64,000 nt of DNA from an uncultured Paracoccaceae bacterium. GTDB lineage: Bacteria; Pseudomonadota; Alphaproteobacteria; Rhodobacterales; Rhodobacteraceae. Below the pieces are notes generated by a model that did not search any database, was not told where the DNA came from, and worked only from the letters and a program-made list of their open reading frames with translations. Location of the stretch: the NCBI GenBank assembly GCA_938049225.1, contig CALICM010000015.1, positions 1 to 64,000 of the forward strand. The letters are read 5' to 3'. This document shows positions 26,922-35,556 of the stretch, in pieces (position 1 is the first letter of the stretch; the number at the start of each line of letters is the position of its first letter). The position numbers were made by a program, and so were the translations under genes.

Positions 26922-27932
26922 ATGCTGGATAGAACACGCCATACGATCGCTTTTGATGCTGCGAAGAACGCGGTTTTGCTTGCCGAATCGCACGACATCC
27001 CGCCCACACCCATCGTGTTTGAGGTGTTGGTCAAACACAGCGAAGGCACCCATGAAGTGCTCAGCGCGGAAGTCGCGGCGGCTCTTGAAAAATCTGAAGC
27101 GGAGCGGGAAGCTGCGATCAACCGAATCCATGCCGAGTATTTGAACAATTCGACCCTGCAAGAGGGGCTTGAGAGGGTTCACAATGGGCTGTCTTCCGAG
27201 GTGGCGGATGTGATTCAACGCATGTCCGACGGGATGAAGGGCAACCTGCGCATGGCCGAGGACCTGCGTACCGCCCTGCGCGAGATCGCGGGTCATGTAA
27301 CCAAGGATCAGTTGCAGATTGTGTGCCGCCACTTGGTCAAATCGGGTCGTATGCATTTGTCGGATACGCAATCCGTCACCCATCGGCTTGAGCACACGCA
27401 GTTTCAACTGAACGAAATGCACCGCGAATTGGCGGTTTTGCGCGAGGCCGCCTCGACCGATCATCTGACCGGCCTGCCGAACCGCCGCTATCTGGACGAC
27501 AAGCTTTTGGCCCATATCGGCAGCGGCGAGGCGTTTTGTTTCGCGATGATCGATCTGGATCACTTCAAAGCGGTGAATGACACATGGGGGCATTCGGTTG
27601 GCGACAACATCCTGCGTGGCATTGGCCAGGTCTTGACGCAGAATACCAAAGGCAAGGATTTCGCGGCCCGCGTCGGCGGCGAAGAGTTTGCGCTGGTGCT
27701 GCCCAAGACCCCATTGGCGGGTGGTGCCAAATTATGTGAGGCGATTCTGGCCGAGTTTGCTGATATCCTGTGGGTCACTCAAAACACCAACGAGGAGATC
27801 GGCAGCTTCACGTTCTCTTGCGGGATTACCGAAGCGCGGGCGGGCGACACCCATCAATCCTTGTTCGAGCGGGCGGATGCGCTGCTATACCGAGCCAAGG
27901 AAAACGGCCGCAACCAGGTTATTGCCGAATAG
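26922..27932 (+). CDS. Diguanylate cyclase (GGDEF domain)
   Basis: The 336-residue cytosolic protein has a helical N-terminal region (1-175) of unknown role and a GGDEF domain (175-336). The signature is GGEEF at 252-256, with the metal Asp211 in IDLDHFK and the expected DHLTGLPNRR. It should make cyclic di-GMP from two GTP. The inhibitory site RxxD is KGKD (243-246), so product inhibition may be weak. It is divergent from the pseudo-receiver gene. Confidence 0.9.
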   Translation: MLDRTRHTIAFDAAKNAVLLAESHDIPPTPIVFEVLVKHSEGTHEVLSAEVAAALEKSEAEREAAINRIHAEYLNNSTLQEGLERVHNGLSSEVADVIQRMSDGMKGNLRMAEDLRTALREIAGHVTKDQLQIVCRHLVKSGRMHLSDTQSVTHRLEHTQFQLNEMHRELAVLREAASTDHLTGLPNRRYLDDKLLAHIGSGEAFCFAMIDLDHFKAVNDTWGHSVGDNILRGIGQVLTQNTKGKDFAARVGGEEFALVLPKTPLAGGAKLCEAILAEFADILWVTQNTNEEIGSFTFSCGITEARAGDTHQSLFERADALLYRAKENGRNQVIAE

Positions 27933-28014
27933 GTGATGCCCGGCCATGCCCAGGGGCCTTGTCCCTGGCGGTGATCTTGCCCACACTCTCCCAAAACATG
28001 GGCGGAGGGATATC

Positions 28015-29196
28015 ATGGACCAAGACATCGTCATTCTGGGCGGCGCGCGCACCGCTATTGGCACCTTTGGCGGGGCGCTGGCGGGCACGTCGCCCATTGC
28101 CCTGGCCACGCATGTGATCAACGCGGCGCTTGAGCGGACCGGGGTTGAGGGCGGGCAGGTTGGACAGGTGGTTTTTGGTCATGTGATCAACACCGAACCG
28201 CGCGACATGTACCTCAGCCGGGCGGCCGCCATCGAGGCAGGTATCCCAGACACCACGCCCGCGATGAACGTCAATCGCCTGTGCGGCTCGGGCGCGCAGG
28301 CCATCGTCTCGGCGACACAGGCGCTGGCCTTGGGTGACGCCGATTTTGCGGTGGCGGGTGGGTCTGAGTGCATGTCCCGCTCGCCCTTTATCCTGTCTGA
28401 CGCCCGCTGGGGCGCGAAAATGGGCGATGTGCGCAGCTTGGATATGATGCTGGGCGCGCTCAACTGCCCGTTTGGCACGGGCCACATGGGGGTCACCGCC
28501 GAGAATGTGGCGGCAGAGAACGGCATTAGCCGTGCAGATCAAGACGCATTTGCCCTGCAAAGCCAAGAGCGCGCCGCCGCCGCCCAGGAGGCTGGTTACT
28601 TTGACGCGCAAATTGCGCCCCTGGACGTGCGGGTGCGCCGCGACACCGTCAGCTTTGCCCGCGACGAACACCCAAAGGCCACCAGCGCCGAGGCGCTGGC
28701 GGGTCTGCGGGCGGTGTTCCAAAAGGACGGCACGGTGACGGCCGGAAACGCCTCAGGCATCAACGATGGTGCGGCGGCGCTGGTGCTGGCCCGGGGTGCC
28801 GCGGCCGAGGCGGCGGGACTGAAACCGCAGGCGCGGATCACCGGCTACGCCTTGGCGGGCGTTCGCCCCGAGGTTATGGGCATCGGTCCGATCCCCGCCG
28901 TCCAAAAGTTGATGGCGCGCACCGGCCTGGGCCCGGATGATTTCGATGTTATCGAATCGAACGAGGCTTTTGCTGCCCAAGCCTTGGCTGTGACCAATAC
29001 ACTGGGCCTGGACCCAGCCCGCGTGAACCCCAATGGGGGCGCGATCGCCCTGGGCCATCCGGTTGGGGCGACGGGCGCAATTCTGACCGTCAAAGCCCTG
29101 GCCGAGTTGGAGCGTACCGGCACTACCCGCGCCCTGGTCGCCATGTGCATTGGTGGCGGCCAAGGCATCGCCATTGCCCTTGAGCGCCTGCACTGA
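28015..29196 (+). CDS. Thiolase (acetyl-CoA acetyltransferase family)
   Basis: The 393-residue protein has the acyl-enzyme Cys90 (NRLCGSGAQA), the catalytic His348 (GHPVGATG) and Cys378 (CIGGGQG), and the expected length. Thiolases condense two acetyl-CoA (biosynthetic, as in PhaA) or cleave 3-ketoacyl-CoA. No phaB or fad genes are adjacent, so direction and chain length are undecided. The ATG at 28015 follows GGGCGGAGGGATATC. The longer frame from 27946 is not supported. Confidence 0.92.
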   Translation: MDQDIVILGGARTAIGTFGGALAGTSPIALATHVINAALERTGVEGGQVGQVVFGHVINTEPRDMYLSRAAAIEAGIPDTTPAMNVNRLCGSGAQAIVSATQALALGDADFAVAGGSECMSRSPFILSDARWGAKMGDVRSLDMMLGALNCPFGTGHMGVTAENVAAENGISRADQDAFALQSQERAAAAQEAGYFDAQIAPLDVRVRRDTVSFARDEHPKATSAEALAGLRAVFQKDGTVTAGNASGINDGAAALVLARGAAAEAAGLKPQARITGYALAGVRPEVMGIGPIPAVQKLMARTGLGPDDFDVIESNEAFAAQALAVTNTLGLDPARVNPNGGAIALGHPVGATGAILTVKALAELERTGTTRALVAMCIGGGQGIAIALERLH

Positions 29197-29205
29197 TCCA
29201 AAGGA

Positions 29206-29290
29206 GCCCCCGCAAAAGCGGGGGCAAGTCTTGTCTCCCCGCGCCCGCTAGCGCGGGGCCGGGGCCCGCCGCCCTGCAGCAACCTTGCAC
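29206..29290. repeat. Interspersed intergenic repeat, copy A
   Basis: A hairpin GCCCCCGC-AAAA-GCGGGGGC is followed by CAAGT, a second GC-rich hairpin, and then CCCGCCGCCCTGCA and CCTTGCAC. The same order and nearly the same bases occur at 38052-38135 (copy B). It is intergenic, after the thiolase gene, and may also terminate transcription. Confidence 0.7.
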
Positions 29291-29318
29291 ATCGATCTCC
29301 GCTTTCGGATTGTGGCTT

Positions 29319-30077
29319 TTACGGAAGCCAATCCTCAAGGGTTGCCAAAAAAGCCCCCGGTGCCTCGGCATGCACCCAATGGCCCGCGTTGGGGATACTG
29401 TGAAACGTGGCCGCCGGAAACAGCCCGCTTATCGGCGCGTGATGTGACGGCTGCACATAGTCCGAGGCGCCGCCGGTCACGAACAGTGCCGGGCCCGCAT
29501 ACTGTCCGGTGAGCGTCGGAAACCCGATCGTCGCGTCCATCCCCGATGCAAGCGCGTCCAGGTTTAACCGCCATCGCGCCGCGCCGTCAGTCAGGTCCAG
29601 GCTTTGCAGCAAAAACGCCCGCAGCGGCGCCTCGGGGATATATGCCGCCAGCTGCGCATCCGCCTCGGCCCGCCGGGTGATGCGGCTGAGATCCACCGCG
29701 CGCATTGCATCGATCATAGGCATCTGTGTGTGGCTGTAAGCCACTGGCGCGATATCAGCCACCACCAGCCCCGCCACCAGTTCGGGTCGCCGCACCGCCA
29801 GGACCATCGCGGCCTTGCCGCCCATCGAATGCCCCAGCACCACGGTCTGCCCACCCAGCGCCACGATCACCTCCGCCAGATCTGCGGCCAGCGCGGCATA
29901 GCTGTGATCATCATCCCAAAAACTGCCGCCATGATTGCGCATGTCGACCGCCACCACCCGCCGCCCGGCTGACAGCCGCTTGGCGATCACATTCCAGTTG
30001 CGCGCCGAGCCAAACAGCCCATGCGCGATCACCAAGGGCACCGCGCCAGGTCCAGCATAGTCCACATAATTCAGCAT
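29319..30077 (-). CDS. Alpha/beta hydrolase (YbfF-like esterase)
   Basis: The 252-residue protein has HGLFGSARNWNVIAKRL near the N-terminus, the nucleophile elbow GHSMGGKAA, and a late His in AGHWVHAEAP, giving a Ser-Asp-His triad. The length and the HGLFGS oxyanion motif resemble YbfF-type esterases. The substrate is unknown. The ATG at 30077 overlaps the stop of the upstream VOC gene by one base (TGATG), so translation is probably coupled. Confidence 0.88.
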   Translation of the reverse strand: MLNYVDYAGPGAVPLVIAHGLFGSARNWNVIAKRLSAGRRVVAVDMRNHGGSFWDDDHSYAALAADLAEVIVALGGQTVVLGHSMGGKAAMVLAVRRPELVAGLVVADIAPVAYSHTQMPMIDAMRAVDLSRITRRAEADAQLAAYIPEAPLRAFLLQSLDLTDGAARWRLNLDALASGMDATIGFPTLTGQYAGPALFVTGGASDYVQPSHHAPISGLFPAATFHSIPNAGHWVHAEAPGAFLATLEDWLP

Positions 30078-30502
30078 CACAGCCCCCGATCCGGGTTCAT
30101 CGCGACCAATTCCACCGTGTTCCCCTCGGGGTCTGTGACGAACACACCGCGCCAACCGATCCAGTCAAAATCTTGCACCTGCGCCGCTAGCCCATGCTGG
30201 CGGTACCAGGACACCGCCGCGACTTGCTGGTCCCAATCCACGTTCAGCGCCAGATGGTGCAGCGAGGACCCGGCCCCCGCCACCGGCGGCCCCTGGCTGT
30301 GCGGATGCAAGGCGGGTCGGCCGGCATCGGGCTCGAACAAGACCAAAACCTTGGTATGGCCTGCATGACCGGGGGCGATGCGAAAGAAGGCGATCCCGGC
30401 CTCGGGCGGAGTGAGAACCTCCAACCCGACGATATCGCGGTAAAAGGCAAACATTCTGGTCATGTCGCCCACCCGGATCGCAACCTCGCCCAGATCGCGC
30501 AC
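30077..30502 (-). CDS. VOC family (glyoxalase-type) protein
   Basis: The 141-residue protein has two beta-alpha-beta-beta-beta units: EVAIRVGDMTRMFAFYRDIVGLEVL at the start and HHLALNVDW, then GVFVTDPEGNTVELV at the end. Metal ligands would be from His84/85-type and Glu133-type positions. VOC proteins bind a divalent metal and include glyoxalases, dioxygenases and resistance proteins; the substrate is not predictable. The start appears to be GTG at 30502, only 14 bp after the alcohol dehydrogenase stop, within an operon. Confidence 0.8.
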   Translation of the reverse strand: MRDLGEVAIRVGDMTRMFAFYRDIVGLEVLTPPEAGIAFFRIAPGHAGHTKVLVLFEPDAGRPALHPHSQGPPVAGAGSSLHHLALNVDWDQQVAAVSWYRQHGLAAQVQDFDWIGWRGVFVTDPEGNTVELVAMNPDRGL

Positions 30503-30516
30503 CTGAAAGGGCGGTG

Positions 30517-31671
30517 TTACCAGGCAGCCTCGTAGATCGCCTGTGCGTCGGCTTGGTCCAAGGCACGCGGATTGTTCACCAACAATCGCGTCTGCTTCAT
30601 GGCCTCGGCTGCCATGACCGGGACTGCCTCGGCCGGGATGTCCACGTCGCGCAGTCGGGGTGGCAGGCCCAGCCGTCTGGACAGGGCCTCAAGCGCCTCG
30701 ATAAAGGCCGCAGTGACAGCCTGCGATCCGTCGCCGTGGATCCCCGGGAAAACGTGAGGCGCAAGTTCCGCATAATCAACCGCAGCCTCGGCCGCGTTGA
30801 AGCGCATGACCTGGGTCAGAACCAAAGCGTTCGACAGCCCATGCGGGATATGGAACATGCCGCCAATGGGATAGGCCAGCGCATGCACCGCCGCCACCGG
30901 ACTGTTGGCAAAGGCTTGGCCCGCAAGCATCGACCCCAGCAGCATGTCCGACCGCGCCGCCAGATCGGCCCCATCTGCCACTGCCCGTTCAATCGCGCCG
31001 CCCAATAGGCCCAGCGCCGTCATCGCCAAGCCGCAGCTGAGCGGATTGTTGTTCGCGCTGCGCGAGGTATAGGCCTCGATCGCATGCACCATCGCATCCA
31101 TCCCCGTTGCGGCCGTCACGGGCCCCGGCAGACCCACAGTGAGGCTTGGATCCAACACTGCCAGATCCGGCAGCAAAAGGGGCGAGACTACCCCTCGCTT
31201 TTCAGCCCCCTCGACCGTCAGGATCGCAACCGGTGTGACCTCGGACCCGGTGCCCGCAGTCGTCGGCACCAACGCCAATGGCAAGCGCGGCCCCTGGGCG
31301 TTGCCCACGCCCCAGGCGGCGTCGAGATCCTCGTTCGAACCCAGCAGCAGGGCAGTCACCTTCGCGACATCCATCGGTGAGCCGCCGCCAAAACCCAGCA
31401 CCCCGGTTACGCCCTTGGCGAGCCCCGCCCGTACTGCCGCCATTACCGTATCGCGGGCGGGATCCGCCTCGACCGCGTCAAAGACGGTCACCTCGGCCAG
31501 ACCTCGCAAAACCGCCAAAGCAGGGTCCGGGACACCCGCGGCCAACAGACCCTGATCCGTAACCACCAGAACCCGCGGCCCAAGTCGCGCGGCCACTTCG
31601 GCCATGGTTTCGACTGATGACCCGATCCCGAATCGCAGGCCTGGCGTTGTGTTAAAGAAAAACGCGTTCAT
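30517..31671 (-). CDS. Iron-containing alcohol dehydrogenase
   Basis: The 384-residue group III dehydrogenase has the NAD-binding GGGSPMDVAK, PTTAGTGSEVTP and the metal-binding block MDAMVHAIEAY plus HALAYPIGGMFHIPHG. It should oxidise an alcohol or reduce an aldehyde with NAD(P)H; the substrate is unknown. The ATG at 31671 has a strong GGAGGGGACG site. It is first in an operon with the VOC and hydrolase genes. A palindrome lies 75-92 bp upstream of the start. Confidence 0.9.
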   Translation of the reverse strand: MNAFFFNTTPGLRFGIGSSVETMAEVAARLGPRVLVVTDQGLLAAGVPDPALAVLRGLAEVTVFDAVEADPARDTVMAAVRAGLAKGVTGVLGFGGGSPMDVAKVTALLLGSNEDLDAAWGVGNAQGPRLPLALVPTTAGTGSEVTPVAILTVEGAEKRGVVSPLLLPDLAVLDPSLTVGLPGPVTAATGMDAMVHAIEAYTSRSANNNPLSCGLAMTALGLLGGAIERAVADGADLAARSDMLLGSMLAGQAFANSPVAAVHALAYPIGGMFHIPHGLSNALVLTQVMRFNAAEAAVDYAELAPHVFPGIHGDGSQAVTAAFIEALEALSRRLGLPPRLRDVDIPAEAVPVMAAEAMKQTRLLVNNPRALDQADAQAIYEAAW

Positions 31672-31745
31672 CGTCCCCTCCGCCGCTGGTTCGCTCAATC
31701 ACGCAGAAAACGGTTCACAGATCAATCGCTGCACGTCCCATTCGC

Positions 31746-31763
31746 GTGAAACGTGCGTTTCAC
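31746..31763. promoter_or_regulatory. Perfect palindrome, possible operator of the dehydrogenase operon
   Basis: GTGAAACG-TG-CGTTTCAC has two exact 8-bp half-sites around a 2-bp centre. It lies between the divergent alcohol dehydrogenase (start 31671) and lipoprotein (start 31793) genes. The central CG/GC arrangement resembles LacI-type operators, but no regulator gene is adjacent. The half-site order is opposite to that of the ParB site parS. Confidence 0.5.
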
Positions 31764-31792
31764 AACTTTCCCTCTCGTCAAAGGGGCATAAA

Positions 31793-32056
31793 ATGGGGCG
31801 CATGATCGAAACCGTCTTCATATTGCTGATCGCCGGCTGCGCTGAAACCGCCGAGCCTTGTACGCCATTGGCCGAAGCGCGGGTTCCCGCAGTTTCACGC
31901 GCTGCCTGCGAGGCCCAATTGGACGCAAGATTGGCCCGTCAAACCGCGCCCTGGCCTGAGTACCGAGGGATCTGCCTGCCAGTGGATCAATTCGCCGCGC
32001 GGCCGGGTTGGTGGCCAGGGACAACCACGGTTGTTGCCGGTGCATCACGCCCATAG
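31793..32056 (+). CDS. Small putative lipoprotein
   Basis: The 87-residue protein starts MGRMIETVFILLIAGCAET. A short hydrophobic stretch ending in LIAGC is a plausible lipobox, with Cys16 lipidated. The mature part has three further cysteines and I recognise no domain. The ATG is preceded by AAGGGGCATAA; an alternative ATG is at 31802. It lies between two palindromes (31746 and 32078). Confidence 0.55.
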   Translation: MGRMIETVFILLIAGCAETAEPCTPLAEARVPAVSRAACEAQLDARLARQTAPWPEYRGICLPVDQFAARPGWWPGTTTVVAGASRP

Positions 32057-32077
32057 GGGATGAATGCGCAAACACGA

Positions 32078-32101
32078 AAACTGTGACGATCATAACAGTT
32101 T
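32078..32101. promoter_or_regulatory. Near-perfect 24-bp palindrome
   Basis: The outer arms AAACTGT (32078-32084) and ACAGTTT (32095-32101) are exact complements. The centre GATC is also symmetric, so 20 of 24 positions match. It contains TGTGA-N6-TAACA, one base from a CRP-type site. It lies after the lipoprotein gene and before the structured non-coding stretch. Confidence 0.45.
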
Positions 32102-32104
32102 CAT

Positions 32105-32353
32105 GCGAAAATTCCCCGTAAGCTGATTCTCGCCGATGATGGGTGTGGGGCCCATACCGGCTGCACAAGATGACTATCCCCATGTCACACGCAAGTTTTT
32201 GCGGTGTCGGGTTAATAGTTGCCGGCGCGTATTTGCCGGGGTTTTTCGACCGGGGCTTTGTAGGGGAATTACCCCTGACAACACTGCATTGCCTGAGTGC
32301 CCCTTATTCCAGGGGGTCACCTCGCGCCCTTCCGGCGCGGGGTGACTTCTTTT
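32105..32353 (+). ncRNA. Candidate small RNA or structured leader in a 393-bp gene-free stretch
   Basis: No convincing protein gene lies between 32057 and 32449. The plus strand holds a series of hairpins: one near 32187-32210; CCGGC...GCCGG followed by GGTTTTT (32222-32246); AGGGG-AATTA-CCCCT (32262-32276); and a strong terminator (32316-32353). The exact 5' end is unknown, and a transcript could begin as late as about 32250. It is not the 4.5S RNA (its GGAAGGAAGCAG tetraloop region is absent). The alternative is that these are tandem terminators of the lipoprotein transcript. Confidence 0.35.
32316..32353 (+). terminator. Strong rho-independent terminator
   Basis: A 13-bp stem (GTCACCTCGCGCC paired with 32334-32346, with one G-T pair) and loop CTTCC is followed by TTCTTTT. 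It has the right orientation for the plus strand, with about 260 bp back to the nearest gene and about 97 bp before the first sulfotransferase. Confidence 0.8.
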
Positions 32354-32449
32354 GTGTTGGACACACACCCACGAAACTGTTGGCGCTGCATGGCCACCGC
32401 CAAATGAATACGTTAAGCAGCCTCTCAAAACTCCAAATATCGGCCTGGC

Positions 32450-33271
32450 ATGCCCAACCTTGACAATATCAACGACCCGATCACCATGATCGCGCATGGT
32501 CGCTCGGGCACCTCGCTGTGCATGAGCATCCTGCGCGCGCACCCCGATGTGACAACTGTGGGCGAGACGGCCTCGATGCTGTTTGGCGCCTTTCACTCGA
32601 TGGAGCGGGTTGGCGGCACGATCCGCCCGGACCCCGAGCTTGGTGGGCGCGAGGCGCATAACGCCCGATGTGGCAAAGCCGTGCGCGCGATGTATCTGGC
32701 CAGTTTCCCCGATGATTCGCCGCGTTGGATGCAAAAACCCATCAACGTTCCTTTCATTACCCACGTTCTACCTGGGATGCGGCGCTTTCGGCAAAAGGCC
32801 GATTGGTATTGGAACGCGCTGCACACGACCTTTCCAGGCAGTACCAACGTCACGATTCTGCGGCATCCCTATGACGTGGTCCTCTCGGCCGCAGAATATT
32901 GGAAAGTGCCGCAGCTGCGCGCCTGGAAGGGCATCGTGAATATGGCGCGGATCCTCAACCATCCGGCCTCGAACGTCGATTTCGCGGTGGTGCACGCGCG
33001 GCTGGTCGATGACTCGAAAACTGAGGTGGCGCGGTTCTTGGACCATCTGAACCTCAGCCATCACCCAAAGTGTTTTGCGGCCACCGACAAGGTTTACGTC
33101 CCGCAGCGCAAGACCAATCGTGTGCCCAAATCGGATATGCCCGAACATGTAGTGCGTGGCTTTTCGCGCCGCGACAGCTGGTCCCGGCTTCAGATGTCCG
33201 ACTTTCGAAACCGCGAGCGCGAGGTCATTGCCGCCATGTGGGCGCGCTTTGGCGAAACCCTGGAGTTCTAA
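32450..33271 (+). CDS. PAPS-dependent sulfotransferase, copy 1
   Basis: The 273-residue protein has the 5'-phosphosulfate loop HGRSGTSL (16-23) and the 3'-phosphate motif RHPYDVVLSA, hence it likely transfers sulfate from PAPS to a hydroxyl or amine. The acceptor is unknown; surface polysaccharide or lipid is possible, since a polysaccharide locus with cysQ lies at 56290-64000. It has no signal peptide. The stop is 10 bp before a paralogue on the same strand. Confidence 0.8.
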   Translation: MPNLDNINDPITMIAHGRSGTSLCMSILRAHPDVTTVGETASMLFGAFHSMERVGGTIRPDPELGGREAHNARCGKAVRAMYLASFPDDSPRWMQKPINVPFITHVLPGMRRFRQKADWYWNALHTTFPGSTNVTILRHPYDVVLSAAEYWKVPQLRAWKGIVNMARILNHPASNVDFAVVHARLVDDSKTEVARFLDHLNLSHHPKCFAATDKVYVPQRKTNRVPKSDMPEHVVRGFSRRDSWSRLQMSDFRNREREVIAAMWARFGETLEF

Positions 33272-33281
33272 GACCCAGCCC

Positions 33282-34109
33282 ATGCCCAATCCCGCCAATA
33301 TCACCCAGCCTGTCACTCTGGTGTCCTTTGGCCGCTCGGGTACCTCGCTGATTTATAACATTCTTGCCGCGCACCCCGATGTCGATGGTTGTGGAGAGAC
33401 CCAGCCCCTGATTTTCGGCCCGTGGGAGGGCGCCCGCCGGGTGGGCGGCGTGATCCGCCCCGACCCGACATTGCCCAAAGATACACCGCACGACACCCGC
33501 TGTGCCCGTGCGGTACGGGCTGTGTTTCTGTCGATGTTCCCCAGCGATCTGCCCCGTTGGGTCCACAAACCGATCAATGTGCCCTTCACCGTGAACGAGC
33601 GGCAACGTAAGTTCCCCAAACGGTTCGAGCGGCATGCGGCCCAATATTGGCACGTGCTGGGGCACAGCTTCCCCCAAGGTCAGGTGATCACCGTGCTGCG
33701 TCATCCCTATGATGTGGTCCTGTCGGCCAGCCGCTATTGGGACAACCCGATTGATAGCATCTGGCGCTCGATCGTCTGCATGGCCCAAATTTTGGACCAT
33801 GCAGACGCCCCGGTGACCCTGGCCTTGCGGCACAAGTCCCTGGTTGAGGATCCAGAGCCCGAGATCGCGCGCCTCCTCGATCATGTCGGCCTAAGTCATC
33901 ATCCAGCCTGCTTTGCTGCCGCGGACAAAGTCTATGTGCCCGAGCGCGGCAAGGGACGTCAGCCCAAGGCAAAAATGACGGATCACACCGCGCGGGCCTT
34001 CTCGCATCGCGCCGAATGGGATCAGTTGGACAAAAGCAGCTTCACCGACGAGGACCACCAGATTCTGATAAAGATGTGGGCCAGATACGGCGAGACACTC
34101 AGCTTTTGA
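33282..34109 (+). CDS. PAPS-dependent sulfotransferase, copy 2
   Basis: The 275-residue protein is a paralogue of the preceding gene, sharing FGRSGTSL, RVGG-IRPDP, KPINVPF, RHPYDVVLSA, DKVYVP and MWAR-GETL-F. It should therefore be a second sulfotransferase made by tandem duplication; divergence between the copies suggests different acceptors. The ATG at 33282 gives an N-terminus parallel to copy 1 (both begin MPN). It converges with an RTX gene, with a 31-bp gap. Confidence 0.8.
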   Translation: MPNPANITQPVTLVSFGRSGTSLIYNILAAHPDVDGCGETQPLIFGPWEGARRVGGVIRPDPTLPKDTPHDTRCARAVRAVFLSMFPSDLPRWVHKPINVPFTVNERQRKFPKRFERHAAQYWHVLGHSFPQGQVITVLRHPYDVVLSASRYWDNPIDSIWRSIVCMAQILDHADAPVTLALRHKSLVEDPEPEIARLLDHVGLSHHPACFAAADKVYVPERGKGRQPKAKMTDHTARAFSHRAEWDQLDKSSFTDEDHQILIKMWARYGETLSF

Positions 34110-34140
34110 GGCTTCCAGTTTTTGCGACCCGGTGCCGAGT

Positions 34141-35388
34141 CTATTTCTCGGCGAAAATGAAGTCCGATCCATCGATATCCTCAACATCGGCATCGATCAG
34201 CACGACCTCCAGGCCCTGATCGTCCAAGATCGCGACACCACCCCCCGGCTCGCCCGTGGATCGAAGGTTCAATCTGTCCCCCACACCAATGCCCAATGCC
34301 GAGACGTCCACCAAATCCACCCGATCCTCGAAATCAGTAATGATATCCCGACCGTCGCGCGAAGCGGGTCCAACGACAAAGACATCCGCCCCGGCGCCAC
34401 CGCTCAGGATGTCCGACCCCGACCCACCGGACAGCCGGTCGTTGCCAGCGCCGCCCCGAACGATGTCATCCCCTGTGCCCCCGAAAAGCGTATCATCACC
34501 GGCGCCTCCCAAGACTTGGTCCGCCCCCGCCTGACCGTAGAGTCTATCGGCCCCCAAATTGCCCCTCAGGTCGTCGTTGCCGGCACCACCCCACAGGACA
34601 TTTGCCCATCGGGAACCACGGATCGTATCGTCCAAATCCGAACCGCGCACATTCTCGACGGAAGTCAACGTGTCGACCGCGCCCCCCATATCCGTGGCAG
34701 TCCCTTTTGCCAGGTTGACGTTTATCCCCGTCGCGCCGGGTGCAGGTCGCCCCGCGTATGTCAAAGTATCCCGACCGGCGCCGCCAACCACCAGGTCGAC
34801 ACCATTACCAGGTCCAAGCAGATCGTTTCCAGCCCCGCCCCGCAAGACATCATCCCCCAAACCGGTGGATACAATGTCGTCTCCTCCGCCCGCATCGATT
34901 TCATCCGCGCCTTGGCCGGTTCTGACGTTGTCAGCCCCCCGCGACCCGCGCACAATCGCATCCGCCCGCGGAACCACCAGCCGTTCAAACCCGCGGGCGG
35001 TGAAGGCGTTGACACCATCGCCAGTGAAAACAAACACGCCATCGCCCTGAATAAAGACGGTCAGCCCTTCGGGGCCGTAGGTTAGTGTGTCTGAGCCTTC
35101 GCCGCCCTCGATAATCAGATCGGGGTCTGTTGCGCCCTCGAAAACAAGTGTGTCATCGCCTGCCCCCAGATCATAGGATGTAAACTCTGCCTTTGGCGTG
35201 ATCGAAACGAATTGCGACCCCGCGCCCCCAACAAATGCCCTCGATGGATCAACCACCGACTCGGTGGTGGCAGATACCAAGTCAGGATCGTTGTTGGGCT
35301 GACCGATTTCGGCTGAAAGCGCGTCCGCATCGCTTATTGTCCAAGCCTCAGTTCTCAATCCAGCCTCTGCTGTCTGTAGATCAGACAT
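34141..35388 (-). CDS. RTX calcium-binding protein (tandem copy)
   Basis: The 415-residue acidic protein has many GGxGxDxLx nonapeptide repeats (about residues 130-340), for example GGAGNDLL, GGAGDDTLFGG and GGSGSDILSGG, each set binding Ca2+ in a parallel beta-roll. It has no signal peptide and ends DFIFAEK, consistent with type I secretion. The N-terminal 90 residues show no known effector domain. SD-like AGGGGATAG precedes the ATG. It is paralogous to the next gene; both are transcribed away from argG. Confidence 0.85.
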   Translation of the reverse strand: MSDLQTAEAGLRTEAWTISDADALSAEIGQPNNDPDLVSATTESVVDPSRAFVGGAGSQFVSITPKAEFTSYDLGAGDDTLVFEGATDPDLIIEGGEGSDTLTYGPEGLTVFIQGDGVFVFTGDGVNAFTARGFERLVVPRADAIVRGSRGADNVRTGQGADEIDAGGGDDIVSTGLGDDVLRGGAGNDLLGPGNGVDLVVGGAGRDTLTYAGRPAPGATGINVNLAKGTATDMGGAVDTLTSVENVRGSDLDDTIRGSRWANVLWGGAGNDDLRGNLGADRLYGQAGADQVLGGAGDDTLFGGTGDDIVRGGAGNDRLSGGSGSDILSGGAGADVFVVGPASRDGRDIITDFEDRVDLVDVSALGIGVGDRLNLRSTGEPGGGVAILDDQGLEVVLIDADVEDIDGSDFIFAEK

Positions 35389-35556
35389 TATCAGCTATCC
35401 CCTTTTTCCTAAGAAAGTGGTCCCACCGACCACAGCCTCTTTCGAACACAAGGGCCTACGCAGCCTCAACTAGGTGACGTTACGTAAACTTTTCGCGTTC
35501 CGCCCATGCCCCGCTGGGGGCCAGCGGCGCAAATGGCGCTATCCCGCGGCGGGTTA

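Noticed and set aside
31746-31763. Possible ParB site parS
   Set aside because: parS is TGTTTCAC-GTGAAACA; here the half-sites are in the reverse order, so it is not parS.
32143-32463. 106-codon plus-strand frame in the gene-free stretch
   Set aside because: It runs through several hairpins and the terminator, has no ribosome binding site and no recognisable sequence.
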